A stretch of 64,000 nt of DNA from Dehalococcoides mccartyi CG5. Lineage in GTDB: Bacteria > Chloroflexota > Dehalococcoidia > Dehalococcoidales > Dehalococcoidaceae. Location of the stretch: the NCBI RefSeq assembly GCF_000830885.1, contig NZ_CP006951.1, positions 62,001-126,000 of the forward strand, given 5' to 3'. The position numbers and the translations under genes were made by a program. Positions 25,155-34,453 of the stretch are shown in pieces (within the stretch, counting starts at the first letter, position 1; each line of letters starts with the position of its first letter). The notes under the pieces are model-generated. The model ran no database searches. It had not been told where the DNA came from and was given only the letters and a program-made list of their open reading frames with translations.

Positions 25155-26300
25155 CTATATAGATTTGGTTTCTGCTATATTTCTGGCTTTTTCCAGATCT
25201 TCCGGGCGGTTTATATTGAAAAAGCTGCGGTGTTCAGGGTCAAAGCGGTTTATCTCAGCTTCTTCTATATATCTTGTTTTCAGGCAAGCCAGCAGGTCAC
25301 TTACTGCAAATTTGCCCTCATTTATTAGCCCAAGGGCTTTTTCACCGGCTGATTTGGAGTAGATTGCATGGAGGGGTTCGGGTCTTTGCGCCAGTCTGGG
25401 TACTACAGCTTCGTAACCTTCAGCCTGTGCTCTCATGTATTCAAGGAGTGGCCGGTTAATAAAGGGCATGTCACAGGCTATTACCAAATTTAGCGGGGAA
25501 TTTGACGCCATGAGACCGCTATAAATACCGGCTAGCGGCCCTTTATCCGGCAGGATATCCTGTATTATTTTGATACCGGCAAGCTGCCGGGTTTTGTCAT
25601 CTGTTTTGCTGTAAGCAGTAACCACCAAAATTTCATCTCCGTAACCGGCAAGGTTGGCTATAGCCCTTTCAAGCAGAGTTTGCGAGTTTAAGGTGGCGGT
25701 TACTTTATTGCTGCCCAAACGGGTGCTTTTACCACCTGCCAGTATAATGCAGCTGATATCAACTGTGTCAGCCCTATTTTCAAAATAATGTGTGTGTATA
25801 TCTGTGTCAGTCTGAGTGTCCTGTATTACAAAAATGTTGTTGGACTTGTCTGGTGCAAAGGCTGCCAGAAACTTTGAAAGCAGAGACTTGCGGACTACAG
25901 ATATGGTATGAGGTGCCTTTTGGTAAGCTAGACGGGCGTGTTCAGCCAGCCCTTTGCCGGCTATCTCCAAGTGACCTATTTCATCAAGGAATATAACCGT
26001 GCAACCGGTTTGGATAGCCTCCTGTATGGCTTTGCCGGCAAAAGAAAGGCCGCTTTGGCAGATAGAGTACTTGCCAACCTTTTCTCCCGTGAATTCAGCC
26101 GGGGGGTGGGTAAGGCTGAAAATAGTCTCTGCAGAAGTGCGGATATCGGTAACCTTGTAACCGGTTTTGGTTGTTTCCTGAAACACAGGCCGGCAAATCA
26201 CACCACCGGTTTTAAAACCGCACTCCTGCAGGTGTTTAGCATATCTTTGGCAATGTGAGCTTTTACCGCTGCCCACCTCTCCGGTGATAATAAGGTTCAC
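25155..26300 (-). CDS. mobA: THEP1-type NTPase fused to MobA-like molybdenum cofactor nucleotidyltransferase
   Basis: This protein has 381 residues. Residues 1-175 are a nucleoside-triphosphatase of the THEP1 (NTPase_1) family: Walker A 'GEVGSGKSSH' (7-16) and Walker B 'VIFLDEIGHLEI'. Residues about 183-375 are a MobA-type domain: 'IILAGGKSTRLGSNK', 'ILPDKGPLAGIYSGL' and 'ACDMPFINRP'. MobA adds GMP to molybdopterin. The gene is last in the minus-strand operon of the molybdopterin oxidoreductase at 27013. GTG 26300 follows the stop codon of the membrane protein with no gap, so coupling is strong. The fusion partner may supply nucleotide or help insert the cofactor, but this role is inferred. 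Confidence 0.88.
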   Translation of the reverse strand: MNLIITGEVGSGKSSHCQRYAKHLQECGFKTGGVICRPVFQETTKTGYKVTDIRTSAETIFSLTHPPAEFTGEKVGKYSICQSGLSFAGKAIQEAIQTGCTVIFLDEIGHLEIAGKGLAEHARLAYQKAPHTISVVRKSLLSKFLAAFAPDKSNNIFVIQDTQTDTDIHTHYFENRADTVDISCIILAGGKSTRLGSNKVTATLNSQTLLERAIANLAGYGDEILVVTAYSKTDDKTRQLAGIKIIQDILPDKGPLAGIYSGLMASNSPLNLVIACDMPFINRPLLEYMRAQAEGYEAVVPRLAQRPEPLHAIYSKSAGEKALGLINEGKFAVSDLLACLKTRYIEEAEINRFDPEHRSFFNINRPEDLEKARNIAETKSI

Positions 26301-26990
26301 CTAAGCTCCCAGATGAAATACTGCCGGAATAACCCAGCACGATACTACCGCAGCTGCTGAAGTTACGTAGTACAGGCGGGGATAGTTAGTTTTGAAATTT
26401 GCCAGTTTGGGCATACCGAATTTACCCAGATAGTATCCGGCTGCAAGAGTAATAGTACCGGCCAAGGCAACCGGCAAGCCGGTGCTTACGATGGTGTCTA
26501 GCTTGCCGGCCATATCAAGCATAGGCCATTTGCCCAGACCGAATACCGAGGCAATAACGGCATATAATACTATACCCAAAGCCCCTGCCAGAAAACCGGT
26601 GGTTATCTGGGCGAAAAGATGCTTTTCCATAGCCTTTTTGAAGATAAAAGCAATAGCCCCGAAGGCAACAGCCTCCATTATAATGGCTATGGCGGGGTTG
26701 ATTACGTAAGCGGAAAATACCGGTTCGCCGAAAATAAAAGCAGAGAAGGGTTTGAAAGATGCCGCAATAATGCCCAGCAGGGGGACAAGGGCAGGTTTCT
26801 TGGTAATGCTCAGGAATATGGCCATTAGGGATATAGCCAGACCGCCCATAACTGCCCCTTGATTGGCAAAATGGATTGCGTGCAGGAAACCGCCAAGCGC
26901 CATTTCCAGAAGCCCCCATACAGAACCTATGACTGCCAGGGTCAGGCCTGTAGGGATACGGTTTTTTTCAGGGTTTAAATATGTGTTCAC
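26301..26990 (-). CDS. Integral membrane protein of unknown function in the Mo-enzyme operon
   Basis: About 229 residues from GTG 26990, chosen because GGAGG lies 6 bases upstream. Roughly six hydrophobic segments are visible, such as 'LTLAVIGSVWGLLEMALGG', 'LVPLLGIIAASFKPFSAFIF', 'INPAIAIIMEAVAFGAIAFI' and 'AAAVVSCWVIPAVF'. The number and glycine-rich style of the segments recall ECF-type substrate-binding membrane subunits, but no ECF partner genes are nearby and I cannot assign a family. It sits between the Mo catalytic subunit and the THEP1-MobA fusion, so a role in Mo-cofactor or substrate handling is possible. Confidence 0.75.
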   Translation of the reverse strand: MNTYLNPEKNRIPTGLTLAVIGSVWGLLEMALGGFLHAIHFANQGAVMGGLAISLMAIFLSITKKPALVPLLGIIAASFKPFSAFIFGEPVFSAYVINPAIAIIMEAVAFGAIAFIFKKAMEKHLFAQITTGFLAGALGIVLYAVIASVFGLGKWPMLDMAGKLDTIVSTGLPVALAGTITLAAGYYLGKFGMPKLANFKTNYPRLYYVTSAAAVVSCWVIPAVFHLGA

Positions 26991-27012
26991 AGCTAGCCTC
27001 CTCGTGCTTTGG

Positions 27013-30000
27013 TTAGGTATTAACTTTTTCCAGTCTGACCTTGGTATCGTAAAAAACGGCACTGCCCCCAACGGTATCAACCAGACAGGTATTTTTCAGG
27101 TGCGGGTCTACCCTCATGGCGGCGTTGGCGTTTACACCCTTGGTTCGTTTTGTCTCGCCCGGAATCAACTGGCCGTCAATGGTAATATCCAGTCCGCCGT
27201 AGGCAAAGTGGCCGTACCCCAGTGAAAAGGCTATCACTCCGGGGCGGATACCCTGCATAATGCTGAGCTTGGCGTTCATGGGCCACTCCTGGCCATTCCG
27301 CAGGTTCCAGACACCCTTCGGATTGCTCTCGGAAACCACCCTGACTATATCTGTCTCAGTCAGCCCCAACCTGTCTGCATCCTGCTGGTTAATAAGGATA
27401 GTGTTTTCCGGCAGCAGGGGGTTCAGATAATAGTTGCTGGCGGTGGTGGGGGTGCGTGCAATCTCTCTGTAAGTGATTAAGCTCAGGTCATATCCGTTCT
27501 TTTCGTCATTCAGTTCCTGTCCGTAACAGTCACGTCCAGCCGTAATGTAGCAGGCATGACCGGGAATGGACTCACCCGTTTGCGAATTTTTAACTTCGGT
27601 GGTTTTTTCCAAAAACACATTGAACAGGCGGCCATATTTGTTGCCCAGCTGCTGATCGGCAGGATAACCCCCTTCATAGTCCTGGAAGCGGCCGCCCCGG
27701 TTCAGCATGTATACAACTTTTGGCCAGTTTTCGCCTGCCAAACTGCTCCAGCGTTCAAGGTTATAAATATTATCCGGCATATGGCGTCTGGCTTGGGTAA
27801 ATATTCGTATTTCTTCTTCGTCTGCATCAGGTACTGCATCAGAGCCGTCAGCTTTTTCCCCGAAGGCCAGATTGGCAGCCATTCTCAGGTAGAGGTCATC
27901 AAAGTGGCTAAGGGGTATACCTTGTCCCAGCCCGTCAGGCCCGAATCCCGGCAAACCCATTTCTTCCGCCAGACCCAGCAGCATGGTTTCCATGGACAGG
28001 GGCATATCCTGACCGAAAACCTTTACTGTTTCCACCAAAGGGGCAATGGCGGGTTGCCTGACCGGCTGGGATTTGAAGGGAATAGTATTTTGGCTGCCGG
28101 CAAATTCCCAGCGTTCCATGTTGGTCAGATCCGGGAAAATGTAATCTGCATACATGGAGGTTTCACTTACGACAATGTCGGTAACAACCAGCAGGGGCAG
28201 TTTCTCCGGGTCCGTCAGGAATTCCAGAGCAGTATGCCCGGCTGGGACTACGTAAACAGGTGAACCCATGTGCAGGAAAAGGGCTTTGATAGGGTAGGGA
28301 TAGGCATCTCCGGCAGAAGGAATAACCTCCTGATAAATATCTTCCGAAAGGGGATACCAGTTTCGCTTAGCCGGGTAACCTGTGCTCTGGTAAAGAGTGG
28401 TATCTTCGTAGATATTTCCGTGTCTGACAATGTTTACTCCGGAGGGTGTAAGCGCACCGGGTCTCATTTGTCCCAGATTGAACGGCCCGCCGGCTTTGCC
28501 GCCCTTGATATCATAGGCAGAGCCCTTTAGCATGCCGCCCTGCCAGTCATAGTTGCCTATCAGCATATTCAGGTTCCACCAGGCAAGGGAGTTGTAAAAA
28601 CCGTTGGTATGCTGGCTGACACCCCGGTGGATATCTGCCGCCGCTTTTTTGCCGTGGCTGGTAAATTCACTGGCTATTTCGGCAAGGTCATCTGCCTTTA
28701 CTCCGCAGATTTCCGCCCATTCCTCTATCGTATGGCTGGAAGCTTCGTCACGGAGTATTTGCAGGCTGCTTTTCACCCGCAAACCGTTTACAGTGGTATC
28801 TACCAGAAGCTCACCTTCAACTGCATTTACTTTATCGTTGGGATCAAACCGGGTAAACTGACCCTGTTTCATAACCAGCGGAGTATCAAAGCTGAAATTG
28901 CCCTGTTCCAAACCGATATCCGAAGCCCTTAGCAGTCTGGCAGCTCTGCCGGCGGCATCTATCTTCACCAGCCAGCTGGAACCGCTCCAGGTAGGTTCTC
29001 CGTCTGCATCAGCGGCGGCTTTGTTGGCATTTGCCAGATATCTGGCGTCATAGCGGCTGTTATCAAATATCCAGCGGATTAAAGCCAGTGCCAGTGCCCC
29101 TTCAGTACCGGGTTTGGCCGGAAGCCATTTCCATGCCTTGGAAGCGGCTTTGGAGAAACGCGGGTCAACTACGGCATATTTCATTCGTCCTGTATCCAAG
29201 CCTTCACTTATCCGCATGGAGCGGCTGGTCGGGCCAAAGCTGGCCTCAAAGGGGGACGCTCCGGTAAAAATAACAAATTCACTCTTGCCTATGTCGGCCA
29301 TCCAGTAAAACTTTTCGCCTTCTGAAAATGACCCCGTGCCGGAATCAAACTGGGCACTTAGGGCTTTGGCTGATTGAAAAAGGCTACCCTGGCAGACGGC
29401 GGTATGCCCGTGAGCATTTACAGAGCCCATGGCGTCATTTGTAAAACGCTTGATGAAATCTACCCGTCCACCCTGTGTCCGCCCGAACATAAAGCAGAAG
29501 CCATTGTTCTTCGTCCCCAGGTCAGGGTGGTTGGGGTCTATAAATTTATCCAGATAATCTTTATGCTTCTCTTTGAAAACCGCAACCAGAGCTGACTTTT
29601 TGGTTGCGTCTTTTTCAGCCCAGATAGCGGTTATATCATTCTTGATGGCTTTTGTTATTTCGGGGGAACGCAGTGCCCAGATATCTTTTAAACCTTCAAC
29701 TGTCCGGTTTTCTTCACCGGGCACGTTTGAAAACAGTTTGCCTCCGTTGGCTATTTCATCTATTGCCTGGGCAAAGGGAATGCTTATCCATTTGTTGGAG
29801 CCTCGGGGGCCGTCACGTTTTATTACTTTTACCAGACGGAACGGGTCATATGATGTTTGGGCACCCGAATGCCCTTTGGGGCAGATACTTGCATCAGTGA
29901 AGGCAGATGTTGTTACCGGGGTTTTGTAGTCCAGATGGGGCATCATATTCCACGGACTGAACGGGTTTCCGTCTACTTTGGCAATAACGCCGTCAATCAG

Positions 30001-30225
30001 TTTTACCTTTATACTGCATTGGGTGGCACACTGCTGGCAGGTACTGTAGATAATATCTTCAGCCTTGGATAAAGGGTAATCACTGCTGCCCAGTATCCGT
30101 CTGGGTTTTGTACCCAGGTCGCAGCCGGACAGCAGGGCAGTTCCTCCCAGCAGAGCTGAAACCTTTATAAAATTAGCCCGGGTTATGCCGCCTGAGGGGT
30201 TCTTTTCTGGTTTTTCTTTATTCAT
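27013..30225 (-). CDS. Molybdopterin oxidoreductase catalytic subunit (polysulfide/thiosulfate reductase type)
   Basis: About 1070 residues from ATG 30225, which overlaps the NrfD-like stop by 8 bp and has GAGGAAACC upstream. The N-terminus has a single-Arg, Tat-like motif ([14 protein letters not shown], 15-28) and a lipobox LLSGC (Cys35). The [4Fe-4S] motif is C63-x2-C66-x3-C70 with C115 in 'ICPKGHSG'. A Cys in '[10 protein letters not shown]' is the likely Mo ligand. The C-terminal molydop-binding domain has '[20 protein letters not shown]' and '[12 protein letters not shown]'. With the FeS and NrfD subunits it makes a complex-iron-sulfur molybdoenzyme. D. mccartyi uses a related molybdoenzyme (OmeA) in its dehalogenating complex, but I cannot say from sequence alone whether this gene is that one or a paralogue. 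Confidence 0.9.
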   Translation of the reverse strand: MNKEKPEKNPSGGITRANFIKVSALLGGTALLSGCDLGTKPRRILGSSDYPLSKAEDIIYSTCQQCATQCSIKVKLIDGVIAKVDGNPFSPWNMMPHLDYKTPVTTSAFTDASICPKGHSGAQTSYDPFRLVKVIKRDGPRGSNKWISIPFAQAIDEIANGGKLFSNVPGEENRTVEGLKDIWALRSPEITKAIKNDITAIWAEKDATKKSALVAVFKEKHKDYLDKFIDPNHPDLGTKNNGFCFMFGRTQGGRVDFIKRFTNDAMGSVNAHGHTAVCQGSLFQSAKALSAQFDSGTGSFSEGEKFYWMADIGKSEFVIFTGASPFEASFGPTSRSMRISEGLDTGRMKYAVVDPRFSKAASKAWKWLPAKPGTEGALALALIRWIFDNSRYDARYLANANKAAADADGEPTWSGSSWLVKIDAAGRAARLLRASDIGLEQGNFSFDTPLVMKQGQFTRFDPNDKVNAVEGELLVDTTVNGLRVKSSLQILRDEASSHTIEEWAEICGVKADDLAEIASEFTSHGKKAAADIHRGVSQHTNGFYNSLAWWNLNMLIGNYDWQGGMLKGSAYDIKGGKAGGPFNLGQMRPGALTPSGVNIVRHGNIYEDTTLYQSTGYPAKRNWYPLSEDIYQEVIPSAGDAYPYPIKALFLHMGSPVYVVPAGHTALEFLTDPEKLPLLVVTDIVVSETSMYADYIFPDLTNMERWEFAGSQNTIPFKSQPVRQPAIAPLVETVKVFGQDMPLSMETMLLGLAEEMGLPGFGPDGLGQGIPLSHFDDLYLRMAANLAFGEKADGSDAVPDADEEEIRIFTQARRHMPDNIYNLERWSSLAGENWPKVVYMLNRGGRFQDYEGGYPADQQLGNKYGRLFNVFLEKTTEVKNSQTGESIPGHACYITAGRDCYGQELNDEKNGYDLSLITYREIARTPTTASNYYLNPLLPENTILINQQDADRLGLTETDIVRVVSESNPKGVWNLRNGQEWPMNAKLSIMQGIRPGVIAFSLGYGHFAYGGLDITIDGQLIPGETKRTKGVNANAAMRVDPHLKNTCLVDTVGGSAVFYDTKVRLEKVNT

Positions 30226-31399
30226 CACCGGTTTCCTCATTTCCAATTCTGACAGGTATCAGTTTCATCATCTTGGCAATAATGTAAAAGGCCAGAATGA
30301 CGGCGGCAGTAATGCCCGCTGAAAGTGCCCATTCGGGCAGGGTGGGGATATAACTGTCTATGTATCTGCTATCTATGATGGGGCTGGACAAAAAGTCTGC
30401 CCCGGCCACTATTTGGGCCGGAATGATAAAGTTCAAACGGGCTACAGCCGCTCCCAGTAGTACCAGCACACCTATGGTAAGACCCCAGGCAGGTTTTTTG
30501 GATAAACCAGGTTTGGATAAGACTTTTATCAAAGCACCCAAAGCCACCACAATGCCCAGACCTATCTGAACTATCCAGAATCCATACCAGTATTGACCGA
30601 ACATTATATAGTTGGCGGCTTCAATAGTCGGCGGGGTGGCGTCATATATGCCTACAAAAAGAACCGAACCTATAATGTACGTAATGGAGAGCAACAGGGC
30701 GATGGTGGAGATAGCCATGGTTTTGGCCAGACGCGGGTAACCGGGGCTGGTTTTATCTCCATACAAGGCGACTATTATGCGCGAGAGAGCAAATCCGGCC
30801 GACATACCGAAGATGGGGAAGAGTACCGGGAAAAGCCCCACACTCCAGAAGGAGTGGGAGGATTGGGTGCTAAGGGTAAAACCTACCGCACCACTGGCAA
30901 TGACCGCTACCGGAAAGCCCAGAATCATCAGCCATTTTATTACGGGTTCTTTGCGGAAGGGTAAGCGTTTTTGAGGTATAAATAGAACCAGCAAAATTGC
31001 GGCTGTAGCCAGGGCAATAAGGGTATAAATCCAGACGGACCAAGCCAGCACTGAATCAAAGTTAGGGTGTAAAAATACGTTCATAACCCGTTCAGGGCGG
31101 CCTTCGTTGATAAGAATATGGATCAGACCTGCACCCAAGCTGGCTAGTGAAGCCAGCATGAATATTTTGCCGGTACCGGCAAAAGTTTTGACTTTAAAAA
31201 GCAGATCCAGAGATGCTATAAAAAACATACCGGCTGCGGTACTGGCAAAAAATACATAGAGTGCCATCCACAAGCCCCAAACTACGAAACTGCCCAGTCC
31301 GAGCATCTGCTGACCATTGTTGAGGAGCATCAGGAACCCCCAGACTCCGGCAGCAAGGGAAAGGATCAATATACCCAGTGCTATCCTTTTCCAATTCAT
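30218..31399 (-). CDS. NrfD/PsrC-like membrane subunit
   Basis: This protein has 393 residues and about ten hydrophobic segments from 'RIALGILILSLAAGVWGFLM' to 'AGITAAVILAFYIIAKMM'. The pattern matches the NrfD/PsrC family, which anchors CISM complexes and exchanges electrons or protons with the membrane. The conserved early segment 'YVFFASTAAGMFFIASLDLL' and 'GAGLIHILINEGRPERVMNV' are typical. It is the middle gene of the operon: the FeS subunit ends 21 bp upstream and the Mo subunit overlaps by 8 bp. Dehalococcoides lacks menaquinone synthesis, so its electron partner may be protein rather than quinone. That is established for the dehalogenase complex and inferred here. Confidence 0.9.
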   Translation of the reverse strand: MNWKRIALGILILSLAAGVWGFLMLLNNGQQMLGLGSFVVWGLWMALYVFFASTAAGMFFIASLDLLFKVKTFAGTGKIFMLASLASLGAGLIHILINEGRPERVMNVFLHPNFDSVLAWSVWIYTLIALATAAILLVLFIPQKRLPFRKEPVIKWLMILGFPVAVIASGAVGFTLSTQSSHSFWSVGLFPVLFPIFGMSAGFALSRIIVALYGDKTSPGYPRLAKTMAISTIALLLSITYIIGSVLFVGIYDATPPTIEAANYIMFGQYWYGFWIVQIGLGIVVALGALIKVLSKPGLSKKPAWGLTIGVLVLLGAAVARLNFIIPAQIVAGADFLSSPIIDSRYIDSYIPTLPEWALSAGITAAVILAFYIIAKMMKLIPVRIGNEETGDE

Positions 31400-31419
31400 G
31401 GTTTACCTTACTCCTCCCG

Positions 31420-32358
31420 TTAAAATAAATAATAAACTGAGGGGTCAGTGCCCAACTCTGATTTAAGCTGGATAATGCCCGGATTGGCTATAAGTTCCGA
31501 AACCAGACTGTCGGGGTCATTGGAGTCACCGAAGTAGTTTACCCGGCCGATACAGGTGGTAACACAGGCCGGCAACATGCCCTTTTCCAGACGGTGCAGG
31601 CAGAAATGGCATTTGCGGGCATTGCCGATAGGCGAATCCCGTTTGGGTGTGCGCGAATGTTCGTTGCCATATTCAAAATTGGAGGCGCTTTGCCAGACTC
31701 CGCCTTGCTCATAACCCAGCACCAGGCCGGAATCTTCAGGTTCGTCTTCCAGATAGTTGTCACCGTAATCCATAGTTCGGGCGGTATAGGGACAGGCTAC
31801 GATGCAAAAACGGCAGCCTATACAGCGCTGGTAGTCAATAACCACTGTCCCGTCTGCCTGTTTAAAGGTAGCACCCACCGGGCAGACTTGGGTACAAGGG
31901 GGATTGTCACAGTGCATACAGGGACGGGGAGTGAAGCGTCTGGAAACGTTTGGGTACTGGCCTATTTCCTCGTCCATAACGAAACGGTATATTACCCCCG
32001 GAGGGAGCTTGTTTTCTGAAACACAGGCTTCGGTGCAGGCATGGCAGCCGACACACTTCCGCAGGTTGATTACCATAGCCCAGTGGCGTTCTGCGGCCGG
32101 TTTTTGCATTGCCCGGCGAAGTTCTGCCTGCATGCGGATTAACGGGTCTTCCTTGGTAGAGTTGGGGATAAAGGCTGTTTCTTCAGGAGGGAAGCTTACT
32201 GTAGAGGGTGGTGCCACAGCTGCCGAAAAATTTTGAGTGCGTTCGTCCAGCTTGGTTATTGCCGCTAGTCCCAGCACGCCGCCGGAACTTTTTATAAAAT
32301 CCCTGCGTGTGGGCGGGTGGGTTGACCGGGTGGTTCCTTTTTTGCCTTTATCTGTCAT
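31420..32358 (-). CDS. Tat-exported 4Fe-4S ferredoxin subunit of the molybdoenzyme complex
   Basis: This protein has 312 residues. The Tat motif [14 protein letters not shown] is at residues 17-30. Four cluster motifs follow the PsrB/NrfC/HybA order: '[11 protein letters not shown]', '[14 protein letters not shown]', '[12 protein letters not shown]', and '[20 protein letters not shown]' paired with the earlier Cys. It passes electrons between the NrfD-like and Mo subunits at the outer face of the membrane. It is the first gene of the five-gene minus-strand operon. A 22-bp dyad-like motif lies 121-142 bp upstream of its start (see 32479-32500). Its canonical twin Arg could also carry the Mo subunit, whose own signal is degenerate. 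Confidence 0.93.
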   Translation of the reverse strand: MTDKGKKGTTRSTHPPTRRDFIKSSGGVLGLAAITKLDERTQNFSAAVAPPSTVSFPPEETAFIPNSTKEDPLIRMQAELRRAMQKPAAERHWAMVINLRKCVGCHACTEACVSENKLPPGVIYRFVMDEEIGQYPNVSRRFTPRPCMHCDNPPCTQVCPVGATFKQADGTVVIDYQRCIGCRFCIVACPYTARTMDYGDNYLEDEPEDSGLVLGYEQGGVWQSASNFEYGNEHSRTPKRDSPIGNARKCHFCLHRLEKGMLPACVTTCIGRVNYFGDSNDPDSLVSELIANPGIIQLKSELGTDPSVYYLF

Positions 32359-32478
32359 CGCTTACTCCTGCCCTAGTTTATACTTATCTTACAAGATATC
32401 TTGTTAAGTTTGGCTGCTCTGGAGATTAGGGTTGATAGATATTGTGAGGCGTGTATTAAATTACTGGCGCAAAGAGTA

Positions 32479-32500
32479 CTAGTCCTAAGGTACTAGTACC
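32479..32500. promoter_or_regulatory. Dyad-like motif upstream of the molybdoenzyme operon, shared with hup
   Basis: CTAGTCCTAAGGTACTAGTA and CC (22 bp) contains the perfect palindrome GGTACTAGTACC. It matches 17 of 22 positions of the reverse complement of 43134-43155 upstream of hupX. The surrounding region 32359-32838 (480 bp) is AT-rich and has no gene. It serves as the divergent control region for this operon and the mrp-like gene. Confidence 0.5.
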
Positions 32501-32838
32501 ACCTGTTAGAGTATAATAAGATATAACCTTGTTGTCAATTTATTCGGGTATACTTTTGCTGTCATAAATAATAGGGCACAGTTTTTCAGGATGTATTTGG
32601 TATGACAGTGGGTGAAATACGTTTGGCGTTTGCCAAATTTGCTCGCGTTGACGCTCCTTTTATATTGGTATAATATTACTAATGGGCATATGCTCATAAT
32701 AACAAAGCAATCTTTAGACTGCAAATTGAAGTTTTATTAGCGGGGGTGGTTCCTCTAAGAAAGCGAGTAAGCTTGGTTAGCGAATTTGGCAGTGTTAATG
32801 TATGGTTTAAATAAAATATGCAGGGGAATGTATAAATT

Positions 32839-33825
32839 ATGTCTATTGAGCCTGAAATAAGGGAAACTCTGGGTAAAATAAATGTAGCCGCCAGCGGACG
32901 CACACTGGCAAACCTTAATCTTTTACGGGATATTGAGGTTAAGCCCGATAAAATAAAAATAAGTGTAGCCGGAGCCGGTTTATCAGCAAGCAGCCAGCAA
33001 ATTTTGCGGCAGGATATAAGCCTGTGTCTAAAGCCGCTGCTTAATAAACAAACGCTGGAGATTGAATATATTTCCGTGCCCTTAAATGAACTCAACCATG
33101 TTAAGAAAGTAGTAGCCGTTATGAGCGGCAAGGGCGGTGTAGGCAAATCACTTATAACCGGTCTGTGTGCAGTGGCCTTAAACCGGCAAGGATACAGGGT
33201 GGGTATACTAGATGCTGACATAACCGGTTCCAGCATACCCAAAATGTTTGGTGCAAACCAGCACCTTGCGGGAAATGAGGAAGCTATTTTGCCGGCTCAA
33301 TCCCGTGCGGGTATTTCTCTGGTTTCTACCAATTTGTTATTAACCAATCAGGATGACGCTGTTATCTGGCGCGGGCCTCTTATTTCCAAGATGATTAACC
33401 AGTTCTGGGATGATGTGCTCTGGGGCGAGCTGGATTATATGGTAGTTGATTTGCCTCCCGGAACCAGTGATGCATCCCTGACGGTATTACAGTCGCTTCC
33501 TATTTCGGGTATTCTGGTGGTATTTACTCCGCAAGGTTTGGTGGAGATGGTAGCCCGAAAGGCTGTCAGTATGGCGGAGAAAATGGGGAAACCCATTATC
33601 GGTTTAGTGGAGAATATGGCTTACCTGAAAGTCCCCGAACTGGATAAAAAGATTGAAGTCTTCGGAACAGGGCATGGGGAGGAACTGGCAAAGTCAATAG
33701 GCGTGCCTTTTATAGGGCAAATGCCTTTGGATCCAGCTCTGGCGGCTTTGTGTGACAGCGGGGATATTGAAAAATACCAGCACCCTCTGCTGGATGAATT
33801 GGAAGGAGCTATATCCCGGTCATAA
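32839..33825 (+). CDS. Mrp/NBP35-type P-loop ATPase lacking the CxxC motif
   Basis: This ATPase has 328 residues. The N-terminal 80 residues form a MIP18/DUF59-like domain ('TLANLNLLRDIEVKPDKIKI'). The deviant Walker A 'MSGKGGVGKS' is at 95-104, followed by 'GILDADITGSSIPKMFG' and 'MVVDLPPGTSDASL'. Mrp/ApbC proteins carry and donate FeS clusters. The bridging-cluster cysteines usually sit in 'ENM.yf.CP.C', and here that place reads 'VENMAYLKVPELDKKIEVFG', with no Cys. It is therefore either a cluster-independent variant or has another role. Divergent from the FeS-rich molybdoenzyme operon, it may help its assembly. The gene ends in a bidirectional terminator. Confidence 0.88.
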   Translation: MSIEPEIRETLGKINVAASGRTLANLNLLRDIEVKPDKIKISVAGAGLSASSQQILRQDISLCLKPLLNKQTLEIEYISVPLNELNHVKKVVAVMSGKGGVGKSLITGLCAVALNRQGYRVGILDADITGSSIPKMFGANQHLAGNEEAILPAQSRAGISLVSTNLLLTNQDDAVIWRGPLISKMINQFWDDVLWGELDYMVVDLPPGTSDASLTVLQSLPISGILVVFTPQGLVEMVARKAVSMAEKMGKPIIGLVENMAYLKVPELDKKIEVFGTGHGEELAKSIGVPFIGQMPLDPALAALCDSGDIEKYQHPLLDELEGAISRS

Positions 33826-33838
33826 TATATATGCAAAA

Positions 33839-33862
33839 GGGGCAGACCGTGAGGTCTGCCCC
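33839..33862. terminator. Terminator after the Mrp-like gene
   Basis: GGGGCAGACC (33839-33848), loop GTGA, GGTCTGCCCC (33853-33862). The stem is a perfect 10 bp. It is 13 bp past the stop, with only a weak T-rich tail (CTATACTTTG) on the plus strand and an upstream CAAAA that gives TTTTG on the minus strand. It can serve both convergent genes. Confidence 0.75.
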
Positions 33863-33942
33863 CTATACTTTGAATTCAGGCACTATGGACGGCCAAGAGC
33901 GGGTTTAAACTATAGCTTGGGAGTTTGAAATATATTTCAAAC

Positions 33943-34308
33943 CTATAGGAAGAGTATTACCCCCAGTATGGCCAGTTCCAGGGCTATGGCATAAACGGCT
34001 ACCACGGCCCAGTTTTTCTGCTGGACAAAGTAACCGGGGCTGTTTACGGCTGAATAGATGAACATGCCGGTTGCCAGCAGATAGATACTTTCCCCCCAGC
34101 TCTGCTCAGACAGCAAACCTGTGCCAGCCAGAATAAGCATAAGGGCGGTGGCAAATTCGGCAGCCGAGCGGAGTGTAAGCTCGTAAGTACCCCATCTGAC
34201 CTTGTAACCCTTGTTGGGGTCTTGGATTGCCCGCCGGTTAAGGTTTTCCCTCCACTGAAAAATAACCAGCACCCCGGCAATTATGGAAAATATAGCTGCA
34301 AAGCTCAT
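33943..34308 (-). CDS. Small integral membrane protein, unknown
   Basis: This protein has 121 residues and four hydrophobic segments: 'FAAIFSIIAGVLVIFQW', 'FATALMLILAGTGLLSE', 'IYLLATGMFIYSAVNSPG' and 'WAVVAVYAIALELAILGVILF'. Between the first two is a basic cytoplasmic loop (RENLNRRAIQDPNKGYKVRW). I do not recognise a family. It stands alone between two terminators, so it is monocistronic. A TTTGACCCTCCCTGCG region before the start contains GGGAGGGTC on the coding strand, which is a good ribosome site. Confidence 0.7.
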   Translation of the reverse strand: MSFAAIFSIIAGVLVIFQWRENLNRRAIQDPNKGYKVRWGTYELTLRSAAEFATALMLILAGTGLLSEQSWGESIYLLATGMFIYSAVNSPGYFVQQKNWAVVAVYAIALELAILGVILFL

Positions 34309-34404
34309 TTGACCCTCCCTGCGTGTTGGGTAGCTCAGGGGGTGCGAAAGAAGATTCCCTGTATTTAAATTATAGCATGTGCAGGCCGTTCGGATAATAT
34401 AAAA

Positions 34405-34423
34405 AGGGGGGAATAACCCCCCT
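34405..34423 (-). terminator. Terminator of degV
   Basis: AGGGGGG-AATAA-CCCCCCT. Read on the minus strand, the 7-bp stem is followed by TTTTTATATTAT. It lies 30 bp past the degV stop codon. Confidence 0.8.
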
Positions 34424-34453
34424 CAATTAAATACAGTATCTATTATATGATTA

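Noticed and set aside
27556-28263. Long plus-strand open frame opposite the molybdoenzyme gene
   Set aside because: It lies wholly antisense to a well-supported gene and has no ribosome site or family motif. The other long antisense frames, such as 35384-36223 opposite GIDE-LemA and 49243-49722 opposite pycB, were rejected for the same reason.
27013-32358. Naming the molybdoenzyme genes omeA/omeB
   Set aside because: The known dehalogenase-complex molybdoenzyme is related, but D. mccartyi can have more than one CISM operon. Sequence reading alone cannot tell orthologue from paralogue.
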